Origin: an uncultured delta proteobacterium | GTDB taxonomy: Bacteria > Myxococcota_A > Polyangia > Polyangiales > Polyangiaceae | Assembly: GCA_903892415.1 (NCBI GenBank) | Contig: CAITIQ010000535.1 | Coordinates: forward strand, 1-38,961 | DNA length: 38,961 bases | Direction of reading: 5' to 3' | Shown here: positions 30,930 to 38,945 of the stretch, piece after piece | How positions within the stretch are numbered: position 1 is the first letter of the stretch | How the letters are laid out: every line of letters starts with the position of its first letter | Notes under the pieces: model-generated | Seen by the model: the letters and a program-made list of their open reading frames with translations, nothing else | What the model was told of the DNA's origin: nothing | The model's database searches: none | Program-made: the position numbers and the translations under genes

Positions 30930-31895
30930 ATGACGCGAGAAGAAGGTATGGTCTCCACTCGATCTGGCAGTTCACTTCGTGCGCGTGGGGAGGTTTCGCG
31001 GTTCGCGTGGGGCAGCAAACTCCTCCAGGCTTTGTTGGCGATCGGCGCTATTTCTGCAGCTGCAGCGCTTCCTAGCTCCTGCCAAACGGGTGGGATCGGT
31101 GATCCTTGCACCCCGGAAGACGAGTACCGAGGAACGTTCGCCGGCTTCCAATTGACTCAGGAGAACATTGAGTCGCGTAGTTTCCAGTGTGAATCCCGCA
31201 TCTGCCTGGTCAACTTCTTTCAAGGTCGAGTGAGCTGCCCGGCTGGTCAGAGCGCAAAGGAGCCCTGTGCCGGCCCGGACGCGTCTTGCCCAGGCGAGGG
31301 TGAAGCTTGTGTCGAGTCAGATGTTTTCGCGCCGGCCTGCACAGATGATACGGCCTGTGAGGCACTGGGAACCGCTTGCAATCCCGAAGGTTTCTGTGAG
31401 TGTAGTGCTACTTCCTGTCCCACCGGCTACAGCTGTGACGCGGACACGAAGCAATGCCGCTTGTTCGTTTGCCACAAGGCAGGCAACTGCCAAGACGGAA
31501 CGCTGTCGGTTGAAGAGAACCTCGACAAAGACTGCTGCATTCCCGGAACCGATACCCCGGTGGCCGCCGAGGTCTGCGGTCAATGTGACGCGGAGAACCT
31601 CCGCAACGCTGAGAATGCGGTCTATTGCTCTTGCCGCTGCGGCGTTGCGGAAGGGGCGCCGGCGGATGACAACTTCAATTTCTGCGAGTGTCCGGACGGG
31701 TTCCAGTGCGCGGAGGTTCGGCCGTTCCTTGATCTTGGAGATCAGCAGCTGACTGGTAAGTACTGCGTCAAGGCTGACGATCCGATCGTCTCTGACGGTA
31801 AGGTCGAAGTGACGCGCGCCACGCAATCCTGCGGAACCGTGGTCGGCAACAAGGGTGATGAGTGCCAAGGACAAAAGGGCACAGCTGGCGAGTGA
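30930..31895 (+). CDS. Cys-rich predicted lipoprotein
   Basis: A 321-residue protein. A basic N-terminus leads to the hydrophobic segment LLQALLAIGAISAAAALPSS and Cys51, a plausible lipidation site. The mature part has about 35 Cys in short spaced groups (ACTDDTACEALGTACN, GFCECSATSCPTGYSCD, CSCRCGVAEG, FCECPDGFQC), recalling EGF-like or disulfide-knot surface lipoproteins common in Myxococcota; no specific family was recognised. The ATG at 30930 has GGAG 12 bases upstream; the ATG at 30948 has GAAGG almost touching it and is less likely. yraN follows after six bases, so the two are probably cotranscribed although functionally unrelated. Confidence 0.75.
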   Translation: MTREEGMVSTRSGSSLRARGEVSRFAWGSKLLQALLAIGAISAAAALPSSCQTGGIGDPCTPEDEYRGTFAGFQLTQENIESRSFQCESRICLVNFFQGRVSCPAGQSAKEPCAGPDASCPGEGEACVESDVFAPACTDDTACEALGTACNPEGFCECSATSCPTGYSCDADTKQCRLFVCHKAGNCQDGTLSVEENLDKDCCIPGTDTPVAAEVCGQCDAENLRNAENAVYCSCRCGVAEGAPADDNFNFCECPDGFQCAEVRPFLDLGDQQLTGKYCVKADDPIVSDGKVEVTRATQSCGTVVGNKGDECQGQKGTAGE

Positions 31896-31901
31896 GGACT
31901 C

Positions 31902-32270
31902 TTGCGGCTAGGCAAGACTGAACTCGGAAGGGCCGCTGAAAACGCGGCCGCTTCTTTTTTGTTGGACCAGGGTTTCATGGTCCTAGGCCGCAACCTGCGT
32001 GTTGGCCGACTGGAGATTGACCTGCTGGTTCGGCGGGGTGAACTCGTCGCTGTTGTGGAGGTCCGGACTCGGTCGCCAAACTCCTGGGTAGCCGCGCTCA
32101 CGAGCGTCGACTGGCGGAAACGGTCGCGGGTTCGCGCTGCGGGAACGGCCCTTTGGCGTAAGCACTTCGCGAAGGACTTCTCAGTTGAACGTATGCGCTT
32201 CGATCTCGTGAGCGTGACGTTCACGGAGCAAGGGGTGGCGCAGGTTGAACACGTGGAAGCGGCTTTCTAG
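31902..32270 (+). CDS. yraN: YraN (UPF0102) family protein
   Basis: A 122-residue protein matching the usual length of the family. Visible signature: AAENAAASFLLDQGF, then VLGRNLRVGRLEIDLLV and LVAVVEVRTRS, followed by a Lys/Arg-rich helix (DWRKRSRVRAAG). E-I-D and E-V-R correspond to the PD-(D/E)xK nuclease-like core; Arg in place of Lys at the last position also occurs in family members. The cellular role is not settled. The start is TTG at 31902, supported by GTGAGG overlapping the upstream stop codon, so translation may be coupled. The gene converges on the HAMP-protein gene with a ten-base gap. Confidence 0.88.
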   Translation: MRLGKTELGRAAENAAASFLLDQGFMVLGRNLRVGRLEIDLLVRRGELVAVVEVRTRSPNSWVAALTSVDWRKRSRVRAAGTALWRKHFAKDFSVERMRFDLVSVTFTEQGVAQVEHVEAAF

Positions 32271-32280
32271 TCTGCCTCAA

Positions 32281-33117
32281 TCAGGCTTCGAGGTGATCCT
32301 GCATCTCAGCTCGCACCGACCGGAGCGCTATCATTCCTTCTTCATCTGCCTTCCCACTCTCTTCGAGCTTCGTCATTGCGGCAGTCAGCATCTCGATCTC
32401 CGCTCGCTGCCGACCTCGCATCTGTTCGACCATTGCTTCGAATGACTCGAAGAAGTGCTGCAACTCGTCGCCTTTGCGGAGCTTCTCCCGAAGAATCAGC
32501 TTCCCCTCCCCGAGCTGGCGGAAAAGGCGTTTCATCTTGTAGATGGGCCCCGCGATTTTGTGCGTGAAGACAATTCCGGCAACTCCGATCGCGAAGACGA
32601 GCACTGAAAGCACCGCGACGAGTCCGATGAGGATCGTGTCCTGACGCTTCTTCACCTCAACGACGTCTTGCTCGAGCTTGACTGCACGTGCATCGAGTCG
32701 ACCCTTGTCGTCTTCGAGTCGCTTCTGCTCGGCCGCCAACTTTGCTCCGTCCTGCGCAGCGGCGTCGGAGAAGCTCTTCGCGAGCTCCTCCTGCCCAGGG
32801 TAGCAAGTGTCAATCTGCGACTTGACTACCTCATTCAGCTTGTTGGAGAGGCTGATGAGATCCCGCTGTCGGTCGACCGTGGACTGTCCTTGTTTGACAG
32901 TCTCCTTGCCCTCCTCAACGGTTCGACTGGTTTGCTCGACGATCTCGGTACTGGCCCGGTAGATCAGAATCCCAAGAGTCGCCGACAACGCCAGAGCAAT
33001 CAGGACCAAAAATCCGGTATATTTGAGCTGAAATACTGGATCGAGCAGGTAGTTGCGCGCGCTTCGCTTGTAACGCGGTCGGGGGCTCTGCATGGAGGGG
33101 TCGGGGGATTCAGACAT
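32281..33117 (-). CDS. HAMP-domain membrane protein without output domain
   Basis: A 278-residue protein. Residues 15-35 carry YKRSARNYLLDPVFQLKYTG, leading into membrane segment 1 (about 34-55); a periplasmic coiled coil of about 100 residues follows (TVEEGKETVKQGQSTVDRQR, AAEQKRLEDDKGRLDARAVK); membrane segment 2 is at about 162-184, then a HAMP domain (HKIAGPIYKMKRLFRQL, GDELQHFFESF) and a short helix. It lacks a methyl-accepting or kinase domain, so it is either a structural transmembrane signaller or needs a partner. The ATG at 33117 (AAGG five bases upstream) is preferred to the ATG at 33129. The HEAT-repeat gene lies 62 bp upstream on the same strand. Confidence 0.8.
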   Translation of the reverse strand: MSESPDPSMQSPRPRYKRSARNYLLDPVFQLKYTGFLVLIALALSATLGILIYRASTEIVEQTSRTVEEGKETVKQGQSTVDRQRDLISLSNKLNEVVKSQIDTCYPGQEELAKSFSDAAAQDGAKLAAEQKRLEDDKGRLDARAVKLEQDVVEVKKRQDTILIGLVAVLSVLVFAIGVAGIVFTHKIAGPIYKMKRLFRQLGEGKLILREKLRKGDELQHFFESFEAMVEQMRGRQRAEIEMLTAAMTKLEESGKADEEGMIALRSVRAEMQDHLEA

Positions 33118-33179
33118 GGGCACCTTCATGCTACGTCGGCACGCTTGAGGAAGTTAAGAATCAGGCATTGAGCGCGGAG

Positions 33180-34022
33180 TCAGAGCGAAGCGACCACCTT
33201 GGAAAAACTGTCCGCAGCGTTCTCCGCAGCCATCTTAACCAACACCCGCTCAGCAGCAGCGTCCTCCTTTGGAGTGTCCTTCTGGGTGAGCTTCGGGGAG
33301 AACTCAGCTTTGAGCGAGCGGTCTGGATACGTCGACATGGACACCTTGAGCACGACCGTTAGGTTGCCCCCCGCGTAACTGAACGGCTCAACGCTGGCTG
33401 ACAGCACATAACCTTTCAGCTTTCGCCCATTGACGATGTTGGTTGCCTGCTGATTCGACTCGTTGCGAGGAGCAACGGCGTTGGCGCTGTTGCTCAAGAG
33501 CTTGGCAGAGAGCGCGCGGCGCACGATGCCTTCGACTTCAAGCTGCGAACGGTTGGTGCGGTTCACCACCTGAATTGCGACGTAGTACTTCGCGGCGGCA
33601 CCAGGCAACGGAGGGTCCCCACCAAGCGCAATGTTGTCGAGAGCCTTATCCATCGACTGGGTAACGGCCGTGTCCTTCTCCTCGGGCTTCGCAGCACGAA
33701 TGCACTTTGCGCCTTCATCACGACCAAGCTTGCCGAGCCCTGCAACGACAGCTAATCGCACCGTTTGGTTGGAGTCCTTGAGTGCTCCACAAAGCGGCTT
33801 GACGGCCGCATTATCACCAGAAGCACCAAGTGCAAGCGCGGCTTGTGTGCGGACGCGGAAGTCGTCGGAGGAGAGCTGCTTGACCAGATCGTCGACCTTC
33901 GGCGCAGCGTGCACCGGATTGACCAGTAGCACCAAAAGGAGGACCACGGCCGACGCGAGGAACCATCGCGCGAACGAAAAGCTTGGGACTCCGACTCGCA
34001 CGTCGACCATCCGGATCACCAT
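33180..34022 (-). CDS. secreted HEAT-repeat protein
   Basis: A 280-residue protein with an N-terminal hydrophobic segment (about 20-38, AVVLLLVLLVNPVHA) suggesting export. Residues about 42-108 are two HEAT-type repeats (VKQLSSDDFRVRTQAALALG and VKPLCGALKDSNQTVRLAVV). The C-terminal half is a beta-rich region without a family I recognise (YYVAIQVVNRTNRS, LKGYVLSASVEPFSYAGGNL). HEAT repeats are protein-binding scaffolds. ATG candidates at 34022 and 34010 lack good ribosome sites. It is divergent from the Ig-like protein gene and probably cotranscribed with the HAMP protein. Confidence 0.75.
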   Translation of the reverse strand: MVIRMVDVRVGVPSFSFARWFLASAVVLLLVLLVNPVHAAPKVDDLVKQLSSDDFRVRTQAALALGASGDNAAVKPLCGALKDSNQTVRLAVVAGLGKLGRDEGAKCIRAAKPEEKDTAVTQSMDKALDNIALGGDPPLPGAAAKYYVAIQVVNRTNRSQLEVEGIVRRALSAKLLSNSANAVAPRNESNQQATNIVNGRKLKGYVLSASVEPFSYAGGNLTVVLKVSMSTYPDRSLKAEFSPKLTQKDTPKEDAAAERVLVKMAAENAADSFSKVVASL

Positions 34023-34247
34023 ACACCAACGGACAATTCAGAGCCTCCCACAACCGCGCGGAAGTACCTTGCTTGCTGTTGTGCCAAGGGGAAGCCGGAC
34101 TTCGCACCGGCCAGTCTAAGACGGCGGGATGCAGCGTTCGCTTCACTGTCCGCAAAAGTCGGTGGGAAGACATGCCACCTAGTAGTGCGAAGAGGGCTGG
34201 GATACGTTGGCGGCGGAGTTCAACCGAGGGTTGATCCAGCAAACAGA

Positions 34248-36104
34248 ATGACTCGTGCTCCCTGCAACCACCGCCCAAAGGCTCTTGCATGGTCTGCTTG
34301 GCTGTCTTCACGTGCCGGGCGGACGCTCTTTTCAAGCCAGCTGGCCCGCTCTTTTGCTCGCATCATGGCGGCGCTGTGCTTCGCCGCGCTGTTGACTGCG
34401 GGCACAGCGCACGCGGCGGAGTTACGGGTGCGAGGCGCGAGCTCACTCGAGCTTATTGCAGTCGGTCGAAGCGCTGACGTGATGGTGCGAGGCGCACTCC
34501 TCGACGAGGTGGGAGCGTCGCTCGGGCGCGCTGCACTCAAGCTCGAGGCTCGCGATGGGGCGACAACGATAAACCTCGACGGGATCACTGCTTGCCCTGG
34601 GGAGGACACCCTGGTCCGAATAGAAGGTAGAACCACCGCCAACGTCACCACAGACGAGCGTGGGATGTTCTGCATTGTTTGGCCGGGGCGGATGTCGCGC
34701 GGTAGCTTTTCGGTGAAGTACGCGGGCAACAAATTCTTCGATGGTGCGGACGCTGAAGCTGGTGTCACCGCCGAAGGCGAACAGCGGGCGAGCACCTCAC
34801 TACGCTTCGACACGCCACCGGCTGTACTTGACCTCGACAAAGACCAACATGTGATGGGGGTCACCGTACGCATCGCTCGCGCGGACGCCGCTCGTATGCT
34901 GCTGCCGGCCAGCCGTCACGAAGGACTCGCGATCAATCTTGTTGACGAGCGAGGCGAAACAGTTGCCTCCGCCACGACACGAGGTGATGGGAAGGCGCGC
35001 TTCGAGGTGAAGTCTTCGGCGCTTGGACCACCTGGGGACGGTGAGCTGCGCGCCGAATTCGCGGGTGACCGTCAGCTCGCGGGCTCAAAGGTGTCGGCAC
35101 AGGTGACCAGGACGGTGAAGGTCGAGCTGAAGCTACCGGAGCAGGTGGAGGGCGACCCCGACGATGGCATTCGCATCGACACGACTGTAACCAGCCAGCG
35201 CGGTCCTGCTGCAGGTGGTCTTGTCGAAGCGACGATCGACGGCAAACCGGTCGGTGCGGCGCCAGTACAAGATGGTCACGCCGACCTGGTGGTCACCTTT
35301 CCTGGCGGTGTTGAGCGTACGGTTGCGATCAGCGTCCGCTACTCGCCCAACACACCGTACTGGCAGCCCGGGCCTCCTGGTCTATCAACGATTCGTACGA
35401 AGGGGCCGCACCCGCTTCGACAGGTTGCGCTTGCACTACTCGGAGCCGCGTTGGTTGCGTGGATCGTGCTTAAGTGGAGGCGCGCACCGAAGTCCGAGAG
35501 CAGGGACTCAGCGGTGCCTCCGCCTCCCTCAGGCCGCCCGGAGATCCTCGTGCTTGATCGGCCGAGTGGACTCAAGGGCTGGAAGGGCCAGGTCGCCGAC
35601 GCGCACGACGGGGTAGCCGTGGCCAACGCAGACTTGAGCATCTTTACGCTCTCGTTCGACAAACGAGTGGTGCTCGCGCAAACGAAGAGCGAGGCTGATG
35701 GGACCTTCTCCCTGGAGGTACCCGACATTCCGAAAGACGCACGGTTATTGGTCGAGGGCGAGTTCCACGCCACCTACGAACAGTTGCTTCCGGCCCCGTC
35801 CATTTTGCGAGTAGCACTCGTGACACGACGTCGAGCGATCTTGGATCGACTCGTTCGTTGGGCGCGGGTGAGAGGCACCCCCTTTGACTCTGCGCGAGAA
35901 CCGACGCCCGGTCACGTTCGACGCGTCGCTGCTCGCACTGGGGCGGAGCGAGTCGAAAGCTGGGCTACGCGGGTCGAGGCAGTCGCATTTGGCCCCGCTC
36001 CCGTTACTCGAGACATCGAGGCGGAGGTTGTGGGCAACGAACCGAATGCGGTTCCGGTCCAAGCCGAAGCTCCGGCTAATCCCTTGGCAGACCGGATTAG
36101 TTGA
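34248..36104 (+). CDS. membrane protein with Ig-like and carboxypeptidase-regulatory-like domains
   Basis: 618 residues from the ATG at 34248; another start at 34365 would leave MAALCFAALLTAGTAHA as a minimal signal peptide. Numbering from 34248: the signal peptide ends near residue 56; three Ig-like or bacterial-surface beta domains follow to about 380 (GMFCIVWPGRMSRGSFSVKY, DERGETVASATTRGDGKARF, LVEATIDGKPVGAAPVQDGH); a membrane segment lies near 404-424 (VALALLGAALVAWIVLKW). After it comes a carboxypeptidase-regulatory-like fold (WKGQVADAHDGVAVANADLS, ADGTFSLEVPDIP) and an Arg-rich tail. No catalytic motif. Proteins of this type often accompany transglutaminase-like genes in Myxococcota, but none is visible here. 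ftsY follows with its own promoter-like site. Confidence 0.7.
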   Translation: MTRAPCNHRPKALAWSAWLSSRAGRTLFSSQLARSFARIMAALCFAALLTAGTAHAAELRVRGASSLELIAVGRSADVMVRGALLDEVGASLGRAALKLEARDGATTINLDGITACPGEDTLVRIEGRTTANVTTDERGMFCIVWPGRMSRGSFSVKYAGNKFFDGADAEAGVTAEGEQRASTSLRFDTPPAVLDLDKDQHVMGVTVRIARADAARMLLPASRHEGLAINLVDERGETVASATTRGDGKARFEVKSSALGPPGDGELRAEFAGDRQLAGSKVSAQVTRTVKVELKLPEQVEGDPDDGIRIDTTVTSQRGPAAGGLVEATIDGKPVGAAPVQDGHADLVVTFPGGVERTVAISVRYSPNTPYWQPGPPGLSTIRTKGPHPLRQVALALLGAALVAWIVLKWRRAPKSESRDSAVPPPPSGRPEILVLDRPSGLKGWKGQVADAHDGVAVANADLSIFTLSFDKRVVLAQTKSEADGTFSLEVPDIPKDARLLVEGEFHATYEQLLPAPSILRVALVTRRRAILDRLVRWARVRGTPFDSAREPTPGHVRRVAARTGAERVESWATRVEAVAFGPAPVTRDIEAEVVGNEPNAVPVQAEAPANPLADRIS

Positions 36105-36132
36105 GAAAAGAAGACTTGATCGTCGCCGCACG

Positions 36133-36161
36133 TTGCTTGCTGCCGAACCCGTTCATATAGT
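36133..36161 (+). promoter_or_regulatory. predicted promoter of ftsY
   Basis: TTGCTT (36133-36138), a 17-base spacer and TATAGT (36156-36161). The -10 box matches five of six consensus bases, the -35 box only three. It lies about 20 bases ahead of the ftsY GTG and would give a very short leader. Confidence 0.45.
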
Positions 36162-36181
36162 CCTCGCCCACAGGAGTCCGC

Positions 36182-37516
36182 GTGCCCAACTTCGTCTTCG
36201 TCCTGATTGGCATCGCCGTCCTTGCGGCGATCTTCTTCTTCCTTCGATCGAAGAAACCTGAGAGCGCTGAGGAAGATGCGCTTGACGGCGAGAAGCCCCA
36301 AAAGCTTCCTGCCAAGTCCTCTGCACCAAGCGTGCGTCCCCAGCCCGAGAAGGCTGCCCCGTCGCCCAAAGAGACCACTCCAAAAGAGCAAACACGCGCG
36401 GAGAAGGCCGAGAAGGTTGAGAAGGTTGAGAAGGCAGCAAAGGCGGTAGCAATCGAGCCACAGGAAGCGCCTGCGAAGCCGACAGCTGCAGAGCCTAAGG
36501 AGGCGCCCAAGGCAGAGACCAAGCGCAGCGAGCCGGCCCGCATCTCCACCAAGCCTGCCACTCCCAAACGCCCGAAGGACGTTGCTGGGCTTCGACGCGG
36601 ACTTGCACGTGCACGTGAAACCGAGGGCTTCTTCGGTCGTCTCAAGGCTCTTTTCACAGGCCGAAAAGAGATCGATCCGAACATTGCCGAGCAGATGGAG
36701 GAGATCCTCCTAAGCAGCGATGTTGGAGTATCGACGACTCAGGAGTTGGTGGACGCAGTCAAGGGCAAACTCTCACGCGGCGAACTTACCGACGAGGCCA
36801 AGGTTTGGGAGGCTTTGCGTGGCAAGGCCACAGAGCTGCTCGACAACGGCGGAGGCGCACTCGTCTTCGAGAACAAGCCCACTGTGGTGATGGTTGTTGG
36901 AGTCAACGGAGTTGGTAAGACGACCACGATTGGTAAGTTGGCCACGCGCCTCACGCGCGAAGGGTCGAAGGTCGTGCTGGCAGCCGGAGATACATTTCGC
37001 GCCGCAGCAGTGAATCAGCTGCTCGTTTGGGGAAAGCGCGCTGGATGCGAGGTTGTCACTGGTGCGGAAGGTGCCAACGCAGGCGCAGTGATCTTCGACG
37101 CAATTCAGAAGGCTAAGGAAATCGGGGCAGACGTCGTGCTCGCCGACACTGCAGGGCGCCTTCACACCAAGACCAACCTGATGGACGAGTTGAAGAAGAT
37201 CGCGCGCACCATGACGAAAGCGATGGACGGAGCTCCGCACGAGACGTTGTTGGTTCTCGACTCCACCAACGGCCAGAACGCGATTCAGCAGGCGGCCTTA
37301 TTCAAAGAAGCGCTACCGCTGACGGGCATCGTCTTGACCAAGTTGGACGGGACCGCCAAGGGCGGCGTGATCCTTGGAATTTCTGCCGAGCACAAAGTAC
37401 CCGTTCGCTACATCGGCGTAGGCGAGAAGGCTGAGGACCTGCGGGACTTCGACGCGGCAGAGTTTGTTGAAGCGTTGCTTGGTAGCGCTTCCGAGTCTTC
37501 GGACCGGGCCGCATAA
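36182..37516 (+). CDS. ftsY: FtsY, signal recognition particle receptor, with N-terminal membrane anchor
   Basis: The 444-residue SRP receptor GTPase that docks SRP-ribosome complexes at the inner membrane. Residues 3-21 are a membrane segment (FVFVLIGIAVLAAIFFFL), about 25-145 a Lys/Ala/Glu/Pro-rich linker with tandem EKVEK/EKAEK, about 148-220 the helical N domain (GFFGRLKALF, LLSSDVGVSTTQ), and about 234-435 the G domain: GVNGVGKTT (240-248), the insertion-box motif DTFRAAAVNQL (270-280), DTAGR (322-326), TKLDGTAKGG (386-395). All GTPase motifs are intact. The start is GTG with AGGAG five bases upstream. A real membrane segment differs from E. coli FtsY, which uses an acidic A domain and amphipathic helix. 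Confidence 0.97.
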   Translation: MPNFVFVLIGIAVLAAIFFFLRSKKPESAEEDALDGEKPQKLPAKSSAPSVRPQPEKAAPSPKETTPKEQTRAEKAEKVEKVEKAAKAVAIEPQEAPAKPTAAEPKEAPKAETKRSEPARISTKPATPKRPKDVAGLRRGLARARETEGFFGRLKALFTGRKEIDPNIAEQMEEILLSSDVGVSTTQELVDAVKGKLSRGELTDEAKVWEALRGKATELLDNGGGALVFENKPTVVMVVGVNGVGKTTTIGKLATRLTREGSKVVLAAGDTFRAAAVNQLLVWGKRAGCEVVTGAEGANAGAVIFDAIQKAKEIGADVVLADTAGRLHTKTNLMDELKKIARTMTKAMDGAPHETLLVLDSTNGQNAIQQAALFKEALPLTGIVLTKLDGTAKGGVILGISAEHKVPVRYIGVGEKAEDLRDFDAAEFVEALLGSASESSDRAA

Positions 37517-37539
37517 GAGCCCGGGTCTCACTTTGGCTG

Positions 37540-37569
37540 TTGATTCGTCAAATTCTACCGTGATATAGT
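37540..37569 (+). promoter_or_regulatory. predicted promoter in the AT-rich island
   Basis: TTGATT (37540-37545), an 18-base spacer and TATAGT (37564-37569, five of six). It is the same -10 hexamer as ahead of ftsY. It would give a leader of about 365 bases to the barrel-protein gene, or could drive an unannotated small RNA. Confidence 0.4.
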
Positions 37570-37779
37570 CTTGACGCCTTAATACTTACTCAAATTGTTA
37601 ATTAGTTTCAGCAACTTACGCTAATTCATCCCTCGCGTACTCGGCTCTACCCTCCGAATAGGGGCGTGCCGTCGCAGTGCTCAAGCGGGTGACAATAGGG
37701 CTTTGCCCGAAGCATGAGAGGGTGTTGGTGTTTCGAGCGCCCCCCAAAAAGGATTTGCTCGAAGTGCTAACTGACTGGA

Positions 37780-37806
37780 TTGACGGAACCCGTTTTCTGT
37801 TATCGT
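37780..37806 (+). promoter_or_regulatory. weak alternative promoter of the barrel-protein gene
   Basis: TTGACG (37780-37785), a 15-base spacer and TATCGT (37801-37806). The -35 box is good, but the spacer is two bases short of the optimum. Confidence 0.3.
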
Positions 37807-37941
37807 CCGCCGGGCTCGCCCAGCGGACCCTCGCTGAGCACAAGCGGAACCGTTGCCACGCGCGAAGTTTGCGCACCGAAACCGAAGGTGACTTCACATG
37901 AATCGACAGGGCCTCGTGGGCTCGGAGCGGAAGGGACGGCG

Positions 37942-38934
37942 ATGAACCAGGCTCGCGTGGGGCTACTCGTTGCAGCCGCGCTCGTCGGAGCCGGTCTGAA
38001 TGTCGTTGCGGGGTTGGTAGCGCCAGCCGAAGCAATGGCTCAACCGAAGAAAGCCGAAACTAAAACCGAAGAGAAACCCGCCGCGGATCCTACGGAGGAA
38101 CCCGCACCCGGCGCTGAGACAGATCCTGCTGTTGCGACCGATCCCGGAACGGGAGAGGAACCTGCCGGCGGTGGTTTGGAAGAGCTTTGCGCTATCGACC
38201 CCGACGCATGCAAGTCGGTCGACCTAAAGAAGGCGGCGGCGCGTGACCTCAACCCAGAGATCTACGCCGTTCAGCAGATCTACGCCCTTCGACAACTTCG
38301 TTTCGAGCTTGCACCGTACGCAGGGTTGACGATGAACGATCAGTTCGTCGCACATCCCAGCATTGGTCTCGCGACGAACTTCTACATCACCAACGTCATC
38401 GGCGTTGGTCTCAACGGCAACTACTACTTCAACAACCCTTCGACGTTCAACCTGCAGACCAGCCGCGCCGGTCGCATTGGACAGTCGATCACCGAGTACC
38501 AGTGGAACGCTAACGCGAACTTCTTGTACGTCCCGGTGTATGGCAAGTTCGCTGGCTTCAGCGACTTCATCTTCCACTACGACATTTACGTTGTGGGCGG
38601 TGTTGGAGCGATCAGTACCCGTCCGATCGCCGTCGTTGACCCCGACAACCGCACCTTCGATTGGTCGCCCAAGGTTTCGTTCAACCTGGGTCTTGGGTTG
38701 CGCATTTTCTTCAATAGGTGGTTCGCCATCAACGCTGAGCTTCGGAACTACATCTTCCCCGATGAGCTCGAGAACCAGCAGATTCCCGCCGGTGTTGACG
38801 CTGAAGGCAAGCCGCTTGCACAAGACCCGAGCCTGTGGCTCGCGGATGAGGTTAGCTGGACCAACAACGTCCAAGCCCAACTCGGTTTCTCCATATTCCT
38901 CCCACCGACGTGGGAGTACCGGTTGCCCAAGTGA
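37942..38934 (+). CDS. outer-membrane beta-barrel protein (myxobacterial OMP type)
   Basis: A 330-residue protein. Signal peptide 1-33 (MNQARVGLLVAAALVGAGLN ... AMA-Q), then a Pro/Glu/Thr linker to about 80, a short conserved-looking segment with two Cys (LEELCAIDPDACKS, 79-92; DLNPEIYAVQQIYALR), and from about 117 to the end alternating beta strands of a small barrel (FELAPYAGLTMNDQFVAHPS, NFYITNVIGVGLNGNYYF, VSFNLGLGLRIFFNRWFAIN, QAQLGFSIFLPPTWEYRL). The strand pattern with N-D-Q-F resembles the outer-membrane beta-barrel family restricted to Deltaproteobacteria/Myxococcota; GltA/GltB/NfsA/NfsB-type barrels are of similar size, but that link is unproven. The ATG at 37942 has GGAAGGG upstream; the frame extends to 37780 without a signal peptide. 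Confidence 0.82.
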   Translation: MNQARVGLLVAAALVGAGLNVVAGLVAPAEAMAQPKKAETKTEEKPAADPTEEPAPGAETDPAVATDPGTGEEPAGGGLEELCAIDPDACKSVDLKKAAARDLNPEIYAVQQIYALRQLRFELAPYAGLTMNDQFVAHPSIGLATNFYITNVIGVGLNGNYYFNNPSTFNLQTSRAGRIGQSITEYQWNANANFLYVPVYGKFAGFSDFIFHYDIYVVGGVGAISTRPIAVVDPDNRTFDWSPKVSFNLGLGLRIFFNRWFAINAELRNYIFPDELENQQIPAGVDAEGKPLAQDPSLWLADEVSWTNNVQAQLGFSIFLPPTWEYRLPK

Positions 38935-38945
38935 GGTCTTGCGCG

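Larger units (their letters stand above)
37517..37941. other. 425-bp intergenic region with AT-rich island
   Basis: Bases about 37540-37620 are markedly AT-rich compared with the rest of the window and hold a promoter-like site (37540-37569). A second weak site lies at 37780-37806. The imperfect inverted repeat GACCGGGC / GCCCGGGTC around the ftsY stop (37502-37527) is a possible weak terminator without U-run. No tRNA or convincing ORF was found; the open frame 37780-37941 is only the upstream extension of the barrel-protein frame. Confidence 0.55.
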
